This document shows positions 15,943 to 25,089 of a DNA stretch of 54,090 nucleotides, in pieces. The notes under the pieces are model-generated. The model saw nothing but the letters and a program-made list of their open reading frames with translations, had not been told where the DNA came from and ran no database searches. This stretch comes from Cereibacter changlensis JA139. Its GTDB lineage: Bacteria > Pseudomonadota > Alphaproteobacteria > Rhodobacterales > Rhodobacteraceae. Numbering within the stretch: position 1 is the first letter of the stretch; each line of letters begins with the position of its first letter. The DNA lies in the NCBI RefSeq assembly GCF_003034985.1, contig NZ_PZKG01000016.1, forward strand, positions 1-54,090, written 5' to 3'. Made by a program: the position numbers and the translations under genes.

Positions 15943-16833
15943 ATGGCCTCGTATGGAAGATCCCTGGAGTTTTTCTTCGTGGACGGAAGGCCGGAGGGCA
16001 TCCTCACGGCTGAAGTTTTCAACTGGACAGGTCACATTCTCAAGGTGCCCCGCACGCGGATCACCGAAGGGCTGGCGCGCAGGGAGGCGAGCTTCACGGG
16101 CGTCTATCTTCTTCTCGGCGATCTCGACGGTAAGGCATGCGCCTATGTGGGAGAAGGGGAAGATGTCGCCGCGCGCATCAAGGCTCATGATGTCGCGAAA
16201 GATTGGTGGACGGATGTGGTGATCGTCACCACCTCAGCCAACAATCTTCACAAGGCCCACATAAAGTTCCTCGAGTCGCGTATCGTCGAACTGGCGCGGA
16301 ACGCTGGCAACGTGGCGCTGGAGAATGGGAATACACCACCTCGCTCCAGCCTGTCGGAGGCGGCGCGTTCCAATATGGAGGAGTTCCTCGATACGCTCGG
16401 GATCGTGCTGCCGGCGCTTGGCATTGACCTGATCACGAGCAAGAAGAGGGCGACGATCCCGGCGCCGGAGAGCGTGGTGCCTGTGCCTGCGGCGGAGTTC
16501 CGGCTTGAATTTCTGAAGGAGAATATCGTTGCTCTCGCGGGGCTGCAGGACGGCGAATTCGTCGTGCGTCAAGGCTCCCTTGCGCGACGTGCTTGGGTCG
16601 GATCGGGAGACCATAATGCTGGATACCGGAAGCTGCACAGCCAGCTCATCGAGTCTGCCGTGCTGATGGTGAATGACCATAATGCGGTCTTCACCACCGA
16701 CTATGCCTTCGCGAGTCCATCTGCTGCTGCGGCGGTCGTCCTCGGGCGGTCTGCGAACGGTCGCACGGAATGGCACTTGCCCAATGGAACTACGTATCGG
16801 GACTGGGAGGCGGCTCAGCTGAGCGACGCATGA
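15943..16833 (+). CDS. GIY-YIG nuclease family protein with DUF4357 domain
   Basis: The product has 296 residues. The GIY-YIG core is near residues 52-110: VYLLLG then AYVGEG (GIY and YIG equivalents), Arg in AARIKAH, Glu in KFLESRIVELA, and Asn in ALENGN. The C-terminal third (about 195-290) matches the DUF4357 pattern, with FVVRQGSLARRAW and FASPSAAAAVVLGRSANGRTEW. The molecular target is unknown; relatives occur in accessory DNA and near defence genes. Base composition is clearly more AT-rich than the flanking genes, suggesting acquisition. It begins one base after hisD and its stop overlaps the UPF0262 start (ATGA), so it has been built into the operon cleanly. Confidence 0.88.
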   Translation: MASYGRSLEFFFVDGRPEGILTAEVFNWTGHILKVPRTRITEGLARREASFTGVYLLLGDLDGKACAYVGEGEDVAARIKAHDVAKDWWTDVVIVTTSANNLHKAHIKFLESRIVELARNAGNVALENGNTPPRSSLSEAARSNMEEFLDTLGIVLPALGIDLITSKKRATIPAPESVVPVPAAEFRLEFLKENIVALAGLQDGEFVVRQGSLARRAWVGSGDHNAGYRKLHSQLIESAVLMVNDHNAVFTTDYAFASPSAAAAVVLGRSANGRTEWHLPNGTTYRDWEAAQLSDA

Positions 16834-17309
16834 CGAATCGCATCTGCCATATCGAGATCGACCATCAGGGGCTGGCGCTGCCCACGCCGGAGATCGAGCA
16901 GGAGCGGCAGGTCGCTATCTTCGACCTGCTGGAGGACAACAGCTTTGCCCTGCCGGCCCGCGACGGGCGTCTGGCGCCGGAGGGGCCGTTCCGCCTGGCG
17001 CTGGCGATCCGCGAGGGGCGGCTGGTCTTCGACATCCAGACCGAGGCGACCGAGAAGGTGGGCGAGTTCCACCTGAGCCTCGGGCCGTTCCGGCAGGTGG
17101 TGAAGGATTACTTCCAGATCTGCGAGAGCTATTTCGACGCGGTCAAGCGCCTGCCGCCGAGCCAGATCGAGGCGATCGACATGGCGCGGCGCGGCATCCA
17201 CAACGAGGGCGCGCGGGTGCTGCAGGAGCGGCTGGAGGGCAAGGCCGCGGTGGATATCGACACGGCCCGGCGGCTCTTCACCCTGATCTGCGTGCTGCAT
17301 TGGGGGTGA
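16830..17309 (+). CDS. UPF0262 family protein
   Basis: The 159-residue cytoplasmic protein of unknown role is conserved in Alphaproteobacteria beside hisD. Recognised blocks are ICHIEIDHQGLALPTPEIEQ near the start, FRLALAIREGRLVFDI, LGPFRQVVKDYFQICESYFD, and ARRLFTLICVLHWG at the C-terminus. The ATG at 16830 overlaps the upstream stop by ATGA. The following phosphatase starts at a GTG overlapping this stop, so the series is tightly coupled. Confidence 0.92.
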   Translation: MTNRICHIEIDHQGLALPTPEIEQERQVAIFDLLEDNSFALPARDGRLAPEGPFRLALAIREGRLVFDIQTEATEKVGEFHLSLGPFRQVVKDYFQICESYFDAVKRLPPSQIEAIDMARRGIHNEGARVLQERLEGKAAVDIDTARRLFTLICVLHWG

Positions 17310-17788
17310 GCGTGGCGGGCAAACCTCCGGCCTCGGTGCTGTTCTGCTGCGATCACAACGCGGTGCGCTCGCCGATGGCGGAGGGGCTGATGAAGAAGCT
17401 CTATGGCCAGCAGGCCTATGTGCAATCGGCCGGGGTGAAGAACGACATGGAGGTGGACGGCTTCACCGTGGCCGTCTGCAAGGAGCTGGGGATCGAGTTG
17501 GAGCGGCACCGCTCGCGCAGCTTCGAGGAGATGATGGACTGGGGCGACGATCTGTCGGGCTTCGATCTGATCGTGGCGCTGTCTCCGGCCAGTCAGCGGA
17601 TGGCGCTTGAACTCACCCGATATTATCATCTTGATGTGGAATACTGGCCGATCATGGACCCGACGGGTTTGGGAGAGGGGCGCGAGGCGAAGCTGCAGGT
17701 CTATCGTCAGGTGCGCGACCAGATCAGGGACAGGATGGTGGCGCGCTTCGGCCCGCCGGAAGCAAGGGAGAAGACCGATGGGGCATGA
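17306..17788 (+). CDS. Low-molecular-weight phosphatase family protein
   Basis: The 160-residue protein has the low-Mr tyrosine phosphatase / arsenate reductase fold. The P-loop is VLFCCDHNAVRSPMAEG, giving CX5R with Cys at about residue 14 followed by Ser. The general-acid loop is MDPTG. Family members remove phosphate from phosphotyrosine or act on arsenate; the non-classical CDHNAVRS loop makes the substrate uncertain. Start: GTG at 17306, overlapping the UPF0262 TGA (GTGA), is preferred over an earlier TTG. It overlaps the next gene by 11 bases. Confidence 0.87.
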   Translation: MSVAGKPPASVLFCCDHNAVRSPMAEGLMKKLYGQQAYVQSAGVKNDMEVDGFTVAVCKELGIELERHRSRSFEEMMDWGDDLSGFDLIVALSPASQRMALELTRYYHLDVEYWPIMDPTGLGEGREAKLQVYRQVRDQIRDRMVARFGPPEAREKTDGA

Positions 17789-18176
17789 GGTGATCGGGCG
17801 CTATTACGCGGCCTTCAACGCGGGCGATGCGGCCGGGATGCTGGACTGCGTCACCGACGACATCGAGCACCGGGTGAACGAGGGCGAGATTCGCCATGGC
17901 AAGGAGAAGTTCGCCGAGTTCTGCTCGCATATGGGCGTCAGCTACCGCGAGGAACTGCGCGACATGGTGATCTTCGCCAATGACGAGGGCACGCGCGGGG
18001 CGGCGGAATTCGTGGTGCATGGCGAATATCTGCAGACCGATCCGGGGCTGCCGGAGGCCAAGGGCCAACGCTATGTGCTGCCCGCCGGGGCGTTCTTCGA
18101 CCTGCGCGACGGCAGGATCGCCCGGGTGACGACCTTCTACAACCTGAACGACTGGGTGCGGCAGGTCTCGGCATGA
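17778..18176 (+). CDS. Ketosteroid isomerase-like (NTF2/SnoaL fold) protein
   Basis: The 132-residue single-domain protein has the NTF2-like start VIGRYYAAFNAGDAAGMLDC, then TDDIEHRVNEGEIRHGKEKF, and the closing block AFFDLRDGRIARVTTFYNLN. This fold includes isomerases, hydrolases and binding proteins, and no catalytic role can be assigned. It sits between the phosphatase and acetyltransferase genes, overlapping both, so it belongs to the same translationally coupled unit. No signal peptide is present. Confidence 0.85.
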   Translation: MGHEVIGRYYAAFNAGDAAGMLDCVTDDIEHRVNEGEIRHGKEKFAEFCSHMGVSYREELRDMVIFANDEGTRGAAEFVVHGEYLQTDPGLPEAKGQRYVLPAGAFFDLRDGRIARVTTFYNLNDWVRQVSA

Positions 18177-18760
18177 CGCTGGAGGCCCGCGCGCTGCAGG
18201 GCGCGGCGCTGGAGGCGCGGCTGGACGAGGTGGCGGCGCTGCGCATGGCGGTGTTCCGCGAGTGGCCCTATCTCTACGAAGGCACGATGGACTACGAGCG
18301 CAGCTACCTGAGCTGGTATCGCGATGCTCCGGGGGCGCTGCTGGTCGGCGCCTTCGAGGGCGAGCAGCTGGTGGGGGCCGCCACCGGCACGCCGATGGAA
18401 GGGCATTCGGACGATTTCGCCAGCGCCTTCGCCGGGACCGGGATGGCGCTGACCGACATCTTCTATTGCGCCGAGTCGGTGCTGCTGCCCGCCTGGCGCG
18501 GGCGGGGGATGGGGCATCGCTTCTTCGATCTGCGCGAGGAGCATGCCCGGTCGCTGGGGCGGCGCTGGTCGGCCTTCTGCTCGGTGCTGCGGCCCGAGGA
18601 TCATCCGCTGCGCCCGGCGCGGGCCCGCAGCAACGAGGAGTTCTGGCGCAACCGTGGCTATGCGCCGATGCCGGGGGTGGTGGCCGAGTTCACCTGGACC
18701 GACGTGGGCGAGGCGGAGCCGTCGAAGAAGCCGCTGCAATTCTGGATCCGCGAGCTCTGA
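18173..18760 (+). CDS. GNAT-family N-acetyltransferase
   Basis: The 195-residue product has the acyl-CoA binding motif A as VLLPAWRGRGMGHRFFDLRE (about 103-122), including the RGRGMG pyrophosphate loop. Motif B lies near FWRNRGYAPMPGVV. It transfers an acyl group from acyl-CoA to an amine of unknown identity. The ATG overlaps the previous stop (ATGA). It is followed 23 bp later by the nitrilase-family gene; the three genes appear together in this family. Confidence 0.88.
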   Translation: MTLEARALQGAALEARLDEVAALRMAVFREWPYLYEGTMDYERSYLSWYRDAPGALLVGAFEGEQLVGAATGTPMEGHSDDFASAFAGTGMALTDIFYCAESVLLPAWRGRGMGHRFFDLREEHARSLGRRWSAFCSVLRPEDHPLRPARARSNEEFWRNRGYAPMPGVVAEFTWTDVGEAEPSKKPLQFWIREL

Positions 18761-18783
18761 CTCGCCACCGAAAGGACGCCTTC

Positions 18784-19659
18784 GTGAAGATCGCCGCCGC
18801 CGCCTATCCGCTGGACTGGTTCGACAGTCTCGACGCCGTCGAGGACAAGCTGACGGCCTGGGTCGCGGAGGCGGCGGGGCAGGGGGCGGAGCTGCTGGTC
18901 TTCCCGGAATATGGCGCGATGGAGCTGGCCTCGCTGGGCGGGCGGGAGGTCGCCGCCGATCTGGAGGCGGCGCTGCACGAGGTGGCGCGGCACCGCCCGG
19001 CGATGGATGCGCTGCATCTGCGACTCGCTGCGGCGCATGGGGTGCATATCCTCGGCGGCTCGGGGCCGGTGTTCACGGGCGAGCGCCCGGTGAACCGGGC
19101 GACGCTCTACGGGCCGGAAGGGATCATCGGCCACCAGGACAAGCTGATCATGACCCGGTTCGAGCGCGAGACCTGGTTCGTCGTGCCGGGGGAAGAGGCG
19201 CGGGTGTTCGATACAGCGCTCGGGAAGATCGGCATCGTCATTTGCTATGACAGCGAGTTTCCCCTGCTGGCGCGGGCCATGGTGGAGGCAGGGGCCGAGA
19301 TCCTGCTCGCGCCCTCCTGCACCGACAGCTACGCGGGCTTTACCCGCGTCCGGGTCGGGTCGATGGCGCGGGCCTTGGAGAATCAATGCGTTGTGGTGCA
19401 TGCGCCGACGGTCGGGCTTTGCGACTTCTGCCCGGCGGTGGACGAGAACGTGGGCCGCGCCGCGATCTACGGGCCCCCCGACCGGGGCTGGCCCGAGACC
19501 GGGATTCTGGCGGAAACCGAGTTGAACCAGCCGGGCTGGGCCATGGCCGAGATCAGCCTTGCCGACATCGCCGAAGTGCGCGAAAATGGCGGTGTTCTGA
19601 ACCACCGGCACTGGGACGAACAGGCGCTGCGGCTGGCGCCGGGCGTCACTTCGGCCTGA
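18784..19659 (+). CDS. Carbon-nitrogen hydrolase (nitrilase superfamily)
   Basis: The 291-residue cytosolic hydrolase has the Glu-Lys-Cys triad: Glu in [11 protein letters not shown] (about residue 43), Lys in [12 protein letters not shown] (about 120), and Cys in [16 protein letters not shown] (about 156). The second conserved Glu region is [11 protein letters not shown]. Such enzymes hydrolyse amides or carbamoyl compounds, and many act in metabolite repair. The substrate is not evident. The GTG start at 18784 follows GAAAGGA at a good distance. Confidence 0.9.
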   Translation: MKIAAAAYPLDWFDSLDAVEDKLTAWVAEAAGQGAELLVFPEYGAMELASLGGREVAADLEAALHEVARHRPAMDALHLRLAAAHGVHILGGSGPVFTGERPVNRATLYGPEGIIGHQDKLIMTRFERETWFVVPGEEARVFDTALGKIGIVICYDSEFPLLARAMVEAGAEILLAPSCTDSYAGFTRVRVGSMARALENQCVVVHAPTVGLCDFCPAVDENVGRAAIYGPPDRGWPETGILAETELNQPGWAMAEISLADIAEVRENGGVLNHRHWDEQALRLAPGVTSA

Positions 19660-19674
19660 CCGGCAATTTACCTC

Positions 19675-19703
19675 TTGAAAATCTCGTGATCCCGGCGCAT
19701 TTA
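19675..19703 (+). promoter_or_regulatory. Possible infA promoter
   Basis: TTGAAA is followed after 17 bp by CATTTA, about 50 bp before the infA ATG. The -35 is good and the -10 is poor. The local AT content is the main support. Confidence 0.3.
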
Positions 19704-19751
19704 ACGCCTCGTGCCTGCGCTCGCCGCGGGCAATACCTCATTGGAGAGACC

Positions 19752-19970
19752 ATGGCCAAGGAAGATACGCTCGAATTCCCCGGTGTCGTGAAGGAACTCC
19801 TGCCCAACGCGACATTCAAGGTCGAGCTCGACAATGGCCATGAATTGATCGCGGTGATGGCAGGCAAGATGCGCAAGAACCGCATCCGTGTTCTGGCAGG
19901 CGACAAGGTGCAGGTGGAAATGACCCCCTACGACCTGTCCAAGGGTCGCATCAACTACCGCTTCAAGTAA
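19752..19970 (+). CDS. infA: Translation initiation factor IF-1
   Basis: The 72-residue protein is a single S1/OB fold that binds the A site of the 30S subunit during initiation with IF-2 and IF-3. The sequence is canonical: [20 protein letters not shown], then [20 protein letters not shown], and the ending [20 protein letters not shown] lies seven bases before the ATG. The maf-type gene begins at the base after the TAA stop. Confidence 0.99.
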   Translation: MAKEDTLEFPGVVKELLPNATFKVELDNGHELIAVMAGKMRKNRIRVLAGDKVQVEMTPYDLSKGRINYRFK

Positions 19971-20549
19971 GTGCGGCTGATTCTTGGCTCGGCCAGCCCG
20001 CGCAGGCGCGAGTTGCTGGCGCAGCTTGGCGTCATTCCCGATGCCATCCTTCCCCCCGACATCGACGAGGAGCCGCGGCGCGGCGAACTGCCTCGGCCCT
20101 ATTGCGCGCGGATCGCCTCGGAGAAGGCGGCGGCGGTGCAGGCGGGGCCCGAGGATATCGTGCTGTGCGCCGACACAACGGTGGCGCTGGGCCGCCGGAT
20201 CATGGGCAAGCCCGCCGACGCGGGCGAGGCTGCGGCCTTCCTGCTGGCGCTCGGCGGGCGGCGGCATCAGGTGATCACCGCCGTGGCCGTGCGGCGCGGC
20301 GAGCGGCTCTGGACCCGCGAGGTCGTCTCGGCGGTCAAGATGAAGCGGCTGTCGGACGCGGAACTGAACGCCTATCTCGACAGCAACGAATGGCAGGGCA
20401 AGGCCGGGGGCTACGGCATCCAGGGCCTCGCCTCGGCCTTCATCCCCTGGATTTCCGGCTCGTTCACCGGCATCGTCGGCCTGCCCCTGGCAGAGACCGC
20501 GGCGATGCTGGCGACCGCGGGCTGCCCCCTGTATCGGAGAGACCAATGA
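19971..20549 (+). CDS. Maf family nucleoside triphosphate pyrophosphatase
   Basis: The 192-residue protein removes pyrophosphate from non-canonical or regulatory nucleotides. The N-terminal signature is [19 protein letters not shown]. The catalytic region has [10 protein letters not shown] (Asp base) and [11 protein letters not shown]. The block [20 protein letters not shown] fits the YhdE-like subgroup (dTTP/UTP specificity). The GTG start directly adjoins the infA stop. The stop overlaps the next gene by ATGA. Confidence 0.93.
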   Translation: MRLILGSASPRRRELLAQLGVIPDAILPPDIDEEPRRGELPRPYCARIASEKAAAVQAGPEDIVLCADTTVALGRRIMGKPADAGEAAAFLLALGGRRHQVITAVAVRRGERLWTREVVSAVKMKRLSDAELNAYLDSNEWQGKAGGYGIQGLASAFIPWISGSFTGIVGLPLAETAAMLATAGCPLYRRDQ

Positions 20550-21586
20550 AGGGTCGTGTCGTCGTGCTCGACAGCCTGCGCGGCCGCGCCGCGGCGGCGC
20601 TGGTGGTGGATGGGCAACTGGAAGACCTGCTGATCGACGGCGAGGGGGAGGCCCCGGCGCCCGAGGCGATCTACCGCGCCGTGGTGGACCGGCAGATGAA
20701 GGGGCAGGGCGGTGTCTTCGTGAAGCTGCCCGGCGCCACCGGCTTTTTGCGGCAGGTCTCCGGCCTTGCTCCGGGCCAGTCGGTGCTGGTGCAGGTGACC
20801 GGCGCCGCCGAGCCGGGCAAGGCCGTGCCGGTAACGACGCGGCTCCTGTTCAAGAGCCGGCTCTGCATCCTGACCCCCGGCGCGCCGGGGCTGAACATCT
20901 CGCGCCGCATCCGCGAGGAGGATCTGCGCGAGGAACTGACGGCGCTCGCCGCCGAGGCGATGCAGGGGGCTGCCCCCGATCTCGGCGCGATCCTGCGCTC
21001 GGCCTGCGAGAGCGCCGAGGCCGAGGAGATCGCCACCGACCTGCGCGCGATGCGCGATCTGGCGGAGGCGGTGCTGGTGGATACCAAGGGCGGGCCGGAG
21101 CTTCTGGTCGACGCGCCCGGCGCGCATGAGCTGGCCTGGCGCGACTGGTCCGACCCGGCGCCCGACGAGGTGGCCGAGGCCGAGGGCAGCTTTGCCGCGC
21201 ATGGCGTGGAAGAGATGATCGACGCGGTGCTGGATTTCGAGGTGCCGCTGCCCGGCGGCGGCCATATGGTGATCGAGCCGACCCGCGCGCTGGTCGCCGT
21301 CGATGTGAACACCGGCGCCGATACCTCGCCCGCCGCCGGGATGAAGGCCAATGTCGCCGCCGCCCGCGACCTGCCGCGCCAGCTGCGGCTGCGCGGCCTG
21401 GGCGGGCAGGTGGTGGTGGATTTCGCGCCGATGCCCAAGCGCGACCGGGCGACGCTGGAACAGGTGCTGCGCGCCGCCTTCCGCGGCGAGTCGGCGGAGA
21501 CCAGCCTCGCCGGCTGGACCCCGCTCGGGCTCTACGAATTGGTGAGAAAGCGCGACCGCGCCCCCCTGTCCGAGCTCCTGAGATGA
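20546..21586 (+). CDS. Ribonuclease E/G family protein (short form)
   Basis: The 346-residue protein is shorter than full RNase E or G and lacks both the scaffold tail and a CPxC zinc link. The DNase I-like catalytic block is intact: [20 protein letters not shown] with the metal-binding Asp, then [20 protein letters not shown] with the second Asp. This supports endoribonuclease activity on single-stranded A/U-rich RNA. The N-terminus ([20 protein letters not shown]) replaces the usual S1 region. A separate full-length RNase E is expected elsewhere. The order infA-maf-this gene-yacG is the family norm. Confidence 0.88.
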   Translation: MKGRVVVLDSLRGRAAAALVVDGQLEDLLIDGEGEAPAPEAIYRAVVDRQMKGQGGVFVKLPGATGFLRQVSGLAPGQSVLVQVTGAAEPGKAVPVTTRLLFKSRLCILTPGAPGLNISRRIREEDLREELTALAAEAMQGAAPDLGAILRSACESAEAEEIATDLRAMRDLAEAVLVDTKGGPELLVDAPGAHELAWRDWSDPAPDEVAEAEGSFAAHGVEEMIDAVLDFEVPLPGGGHMVIEPTRALVAVDVNTGADTSPAAGMKANVAAARDLPRQLRLRGLGGQVVVDFAPMPKRDRATLEQVLRAAFRGESAETSLAGWTPLGLYELVRKRDRAPLSELLR

Positions 21587-21768
21587 CCTGCCCGATCTGC
21601 GCCCGCGAGACCGATCCGAAATACCGCCCCTTCTGCTCGCGCCGCTGCGCCGACGTCGATCTGGGGCGTTGGCTCACCGGCTCCTACCGGGTTCCGGTCG
21701 AGGATGAGGAGCTGCCGGACGGCGGCGCCGAGGGTGCGGGCGAGGGCGACGACCCGCCCCGGCACTGA
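21583..21768 (+). CDS. yacG: DNA gyrase inhibitor / zinc-binding protein YacG
   Basis: The 61-residue protein has the YacG zinc ribbon: CPIC near the N-terminus, then RPFCSRRCADVDLGRWLTGS with CX3C, and the family phrase LGRWL followed by an acidic tail. In E. coli YacG binds GyrB and inhibits gyrase. The ATG overlaps the upstream stop (ATGA). Confidence 0.93.
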   Translation: MTCPICARETDPKYRPFCSRRCADVDLGRWLTGSYRVPVEDEELPDGGAEGAGEGDDPPRH

Positions 21769-21804
21769 AGCGGCGCGCGGAGCAAAAAAATCGCCAAATC
21801 CCTC

Positions 21805-21833
21805 TGGACACCCCCCGCGCCCTGTTCTAATAC
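21805..21833 (+). promoter_or_regulatory. Promoter of tRNA-Phe
   Basis: TGGACA (21805-21810) and TAATAC (21828-21833) are separated by exactly 17 bp, 35 bp before the mature 5' end. Both hexamers match the housekeeping consensus well. Confidence 0.65.
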
Positions 21834-21867
21834 CACGCCACTCCGAACGGCAGCGTCGTTCGTCGGG

Positions 21868-21943
21868 GCCCAGATAGCTCAGTTGGTAGAGCAGCGGATT
21901 GAAGATCCGCGTGTCGGCGGTTCGACTCCGTCTCTGGGCACCA
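21868..21943 (+). tRNA. tRNA-Phe (anticodon GAA), CCA encoded
   Basis: The acceptor GCCCAGA pairs with TCTGGGC. The D arm AGCTCAGTTGGTAGAGC is present, the anticodon stem GCGGA/TCCGC encloses loop TTGAAGA with anticodon GAA, the T arm contains GTTCGAC, and the 3' end is ACCA. Confidence 0.98.
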
Positions 21944-22492
21944 TCTTATTTCCCTGAATTGCTATGTTTCCTCTGGTGCCCTTCTTGGGCCTGAGCCTGC
22001 GCTTCTGCGTCGGGGACACCGTGGGACACAGAGGCGCTTCGCACGGCCCTTGTCCCGCGCGCTGAAAGGTGGCCGGAGCGGATGGCATCACCATGCTCCC
22101 CCTCTCGAGTTGCTCAGGAGGAGCGGCGCTGCGTGGGCCGTTGGCGGTTGCCGGATCGTGGGGATCGCAAGGCGGCGCCTTCGGGCCCCCCCGTCCGGTG
22201 GAACTTCCGAAAGCCATGACTCGAGATCCGGGCGGGAGAGGCACCGCTGCTCGTGCAATGCCCGCGCTTGACGACGAGGGGGGCTGCGCCGGTGGGAAAG
22301 CACGGTGGGTGCTCGCCGTCACGCCTTCTCCAGACGTTGGCCAACCAAGCGCGGAGCTGGAATCACGCGGAGGCCGTGCCTTGCATAAGTCAGGGCATGC
22401 CGCAGATCGGGGAGGTTGTGCCAGCTTGTCGGCAAGTGCCGGCGCAAGATGCGGTGCTCAGGAGGGCGCCGGAGGCTCCGTCCGGGCGCTGC
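21944..22492. other. Gene-free region after tRNA-Phe, possible decayed integration site
   Basis: About 550 bp show no intact gene. On the minus strand a frame ending about 10 bp after the tRNA reads VSHGVPDAEAQAQAQEGHQ and then a Lys/Ser-rich end. This resembles the variable C-terminus of a tyrosine integrase abutting its tRNA target, but no catalytic part is found. The rest is irregular sequence without codon bias. No direct repeat of the tRNA 3' end was noticed. Confidence 0.4.
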
Positions 22493-22515
22493 GCCGGCCC
22501 CTGTGCGGGGCCGGC
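22493..22515 (-). terminator. GC hairpin at the end of the sulfonate-type transporter operon
   Basis: The perfect 9-bp stem GCCGGCCCC / GGGGCCGGC has loop TGTGC, 15 bp beyond the stop of the leftward operon. No T tract is present. Confidence 0.5.
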
Positions 22516-22529
22516 GGGGGAGAAGAGGG

Positions 22530-23480
22530 TCAGTCGAGGCTCACGGCCTCGGGGGCCACGGCGCTGAGGGCGGTGGCGTCAAGATAGGGCGCGATGGTGG
22601 CGGCGGTCGGCGCGTCGGCCTTCACCACGCCCTTGGCGGCGATCCAGCTGGCCTCGCTGACCAGGAGGTCCAGGAGATCGGCCGAGAGGGTGGTGCCGAG
22701 ATCGACGTCGGCCCACATCTTTTGCAACTCGGCCGGGGCCACGGCGCCGCCCATCGAGGCGGAGACGGCCTCGGCCGCGGCGGCCGGGTCGGCGGAAACA
22801 TCGGCGTCGGCCTTGACCAGCGCCCCGAGGAAGGCCGTCAGATCCGCGCCCCGCTCGCCCGTCATCGCGGTGGTCGCCGCGAGCACGTAATGCGGCGCAT
22901 AGCCGCCGGGACGCAATTCCTGATACTTGTCGCCGAGCGCCTCGGCGGCCCCTGCGTAGAAGGTGGGGAAGGGCACGATGGCGTCGACATCGCCGCGCAG
23001 CAGCGCCGGCACCAGATCGCCCGGCGCGGCATTGATGACCTCGGCCTCGACGCCGGCGGTCCGGAGCACTTCCGACAGGAAGTAATCGACATTGGTGCCC
23101 AGCGTGGTGCCGATGCGCTTGCCTGCCAGATCGGCGGGGGTGGCGAGGGCGCCCTGCTCGGTGTTGCCGATGATCCGGCTGCCGGTGTAGCGCGACAGGT
23201 CGGCGACGATGGCGAAGTCCTGCTTGGTGAGGGCGCCGGTGGCGGCCGGGAATTCGGCCATGAAGGCCACGTCGACCTGCCCGCCCAGGAGCGCCTCGAA
23301 GGCCTCGCGGCCCGAGGCGAAGGTGACGATCTGCACGTCGAGGCCGGCCTCGGTGAAATACCCTTTCGCCAGCGCCACGTCGACCTGGGGCGTCTGCGGG
23401 TTCGGGGTCCAGGCGAAGCTGATCGGGTCTGCGAGAGCCGCGGAGGGCAGCAGGGCAAGGGCGAAGAGCGTGTGTTTCAT
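22530..23480 (-). CDS. Sulfonate/nitrate-type ABC transporter substrate-binding protein (NMT1/SsuA-like)
   Basis: The 316-residue protein has a signal peptide at about 1-17 (MKHTLFALALLPSAALA). The NMT1-family pattern follows: FAWTPNPQTPQVDVALAKGY, FASGREAFEALLGGQVDVAF, and the central ADLAGKRIGTTLGTNVDYFL. Family members bind taurine, alkanesulfonates, nitrate or thiamine precursors in the periplasm. The neighbouring arylsulfotransferase-like gene favours an organosulfur ligand. It is the last gene of the leftward operon and is followed by a hairpin. Confidence 0.9.
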   Translation of the reverse strand: MKHTLFALALLPSAALADPISFAWTPNPQTPQVDVALAKGYFTEAGLDVQIVTFASGREAFEALLGGQVDVAFMAEFPAATGALTKQDFAIVADLSRYTGSRIIGNTEQGALATPADLAGKRIGTTLGTNVDYFLSEVLRTAGVEAEVINAAPGDLVPALLRGDVDAIVPFPTFYAGAAEALGDKYQELRPGGYAPHYVLAATTAMTGERGADLTAFLGALVKADADVSADPAAAAEAVSASMGGAVAPAELQKMWADVDLGTTLSADLLDLLVSEASWIAAKGVVKADAPTAATIAPYLDATALSAVAPEAVSLD

Positions 23481-23487
23481 GATGTCC

Positions 23488-24258
23488 TCAGGGCTTGGAG
23501 TGGGAGGGGTGAAGCAGGGAGATGATCTCCTCGCGGATCGGCAGCAGCACCTCGGCCTGCGCGCGGAGCGAGCGCGGGCGGGGCAGGTCCAGCCTGTAGT
23601 CGCGGATGATCCTGCCGGGCGCCTGGCTCATCACGCAGATGCGGTCGGCCAGCAGCAGCGCCTCGTCCACGTCATGGGTGACGAAGAGCACGGTGGCGCG
23701 ATGCTTCTGCCAGATGTCGATCAGCAGGTCGTGCATCACCACCCGGGTCTGGGCGTCGAGCGCGCCGAAGGGCTCGTCCATCATCATCACCTTGGGGCCG
23801 AAGGCGAAGGTGCGGGCGATGGCGACGCGCTGCTTCATGCCGCCGGACAGCTCCTGCGGATATTTCCTGGCATGCTGCGCGAGGCCGACTTCGGCCAGCG
23901 CCGCCATTGCCCGCTCGTGCAGTTCCGCCTTGGGCAGGCCGAGGCGCTTCAGACCGAAGGTGACATTGCCGAGCGCGGTGAACCACGGGAACAGCGCATA
24001 TTGCTGGAAGATGACGCCGACATCGGCGCTGGGGCCGGTGATCTCGCGCCCGTCGAGGGTGATGGCGCCGGAGGCGGGCCGGACGAAGCCGGCGATCGCG
24101 TTCATCAGCGTGGACTTGCCGCAGCCGGAGGGGCCGATGAGGGCGGTGAAGCTGCCCGGCGCGAGATGCAGCGTGGTGGGGGCGAGGGCGGTGACCGGCC
24201 CCTGCTTGCCCTTGAAGCGGATCGAGATGTCGTCGACGCGGACGTGGCCCTGGGACAT
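23488..24258 (-). CDS. Sulfonate/nitrate-type ABC transporter ATP-binding protein (SsuB/TauB-like)
   Basis: The 256-residue ATPase has Walker [19 protein letters not shown] (about 36-53), Q-loop [18 protein letters not shown], signature [15 protein letters not shown], Walker [17 protein letters not shown] and H-loop [15 protein letters not shown]. The FPW after the Q-loop is characteristic of taurine/nitrate importers. It energises uptake with the permease gene four bases upstream and the binding protein gene seven bases downstream. Confidence 0.94.
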   Translation of the reverse strand: MSQGHVRVDDISIRFKGKQGPVTALAPTTLHLAPGSFTALIGPSGCGKSTLMNAIAGFVRPASGAITLDGREITGPSADVGVIFQQYALFPWFTALGNVTFGLKRLGLPKAELHERAMAALAEVGLAQHARKYPQELSGGMKQRVAIARTFAFGPKVMMMDEPFGALDAQTRVVMHDLLIDIWQKHRATVLFVTHDVDEALLLADRICVMSQAPGRIIRDYRLDLPRPRSLRAQAEVLLPIREEIISLLHPSHSKP

Positions 24259-24262
24259 GACG

Positions 24263-25078
24263 CTATCCTTGCTGCCAGTGGACGAGCTTCTTGCCGAGCC
24301 AGTGGACGACCAGATCGACCACGGCGCCGAGCGCGCCCAGGATGATGAGAAGGGTGAACATCCGGTCGGTGCGGATGTATTGCCGCGCCTCCTGCAGGCG
24401 GTAGCCGAGGCCGGAGGAGGCCCCCGACAGTTCCGCCGCGACGAGGCTCAGGAAGGCAAGGGCGACCCCGAGCCGGATGCCGGCAAAGATGTGCGGCGCC
24501 GCGGCGGGGATGACGACCTGCACGAACTCCCGCATCCGCGAGGCCCCGAGCGAGCGCGAGGCGCGCAGGTAGATGTCGGGGATGTATTCCATGCCGTGAT
24601 GCGTGTTGAACCAGACCGTCAGGAACACGGTGTAGGAGATGACGAAATACTTCGATCCCTCGCCGATCCCGAACCAGACGATCGCCACCGGCACCAGCGC
24701 GATGGCCGGGATCGGCCGCAGCAGCGTCAGGAACGGGTTGAGCAGGGTGCGGACCAGCGCGACCCGTCCTGTCAGCAGCCCCAGCGCGATGCCAAGCGTG
24801 GTGCCTATGGCAAAGCCGGTGGCGGCGCGGCGCAGCGACACGGCGAGATCGGTGGCGAGCGTGCCGTTCGTCGCCATCTCCATCGTCGCCTGCCAGACCG
24901 AGAGCGGCGACGGGAAGATCTGATCGGGCACGAGGCCTGCCGCCGTCACCCCGACCCAGATCGCGAGGATGAAGCCGAAGGACAAGAGCGGCTTGGCCAG
25001 ATGGGCGGCGCCGGTCAGGCCCGCGGCGAGGCCGGAGGCTCCCGTCGCGGCGCGGTCGGTCTCGCGGGCGTCCGACAT
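24263..25078 (-). CDS. Sulfonate/nitrate-type ABC transporter permease (SsuC/TauC-like)
   Basis: The 271-residue protein has about six membrane helices, the first near 26-46 ([20 protein letters not shown]). Family features are the FPSPLSVW motif after helix 1 and the EAA-type loop in [20 protein letters not shown] followed by [14 protein letters not shown]. Start at ATG 25078 (MSDARETD); the longer frame upstream lies inside the arylsulfotransferase gene and has no family similarity. It forms the membrane pore of the transporter. Confidence 0.92.
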   Translation of the reverse strand: MSDARETDRAATGASGLAAGLTGAAHLAKPLLSFGFILAIWVGVTAAGLVPDQIFPSPLSVWQATMEMATNGTLATDLAVSLRRAATGFAIGTTLGIALGLLTGRVALVRTLLNPFLTLLRPIPAIALVPVAIVWFGIGEGSKYFVISYTVFLTVWFNTHHGMEYIPDIYLRASRSLGASRMREFVQVVIPAAAPHIFAGIRLGVALAFLSLVAAELSGASSGLGYRLQEARQYIRTDRMFTLLIILGALGAVVDLVVHWLGKKLVHWQQG

Positions 25079-25089
25079 TCTTTGCCTCC

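Noticed and set aside
21879-22322. Minus-strand ORF of 147 residues ending in VPRDGVEPPTRGSSIRC
   Set aside because: The end is the reverse translation of tRNA-Phe, a well-known false protein tail; the rest has no codon bias or family match.
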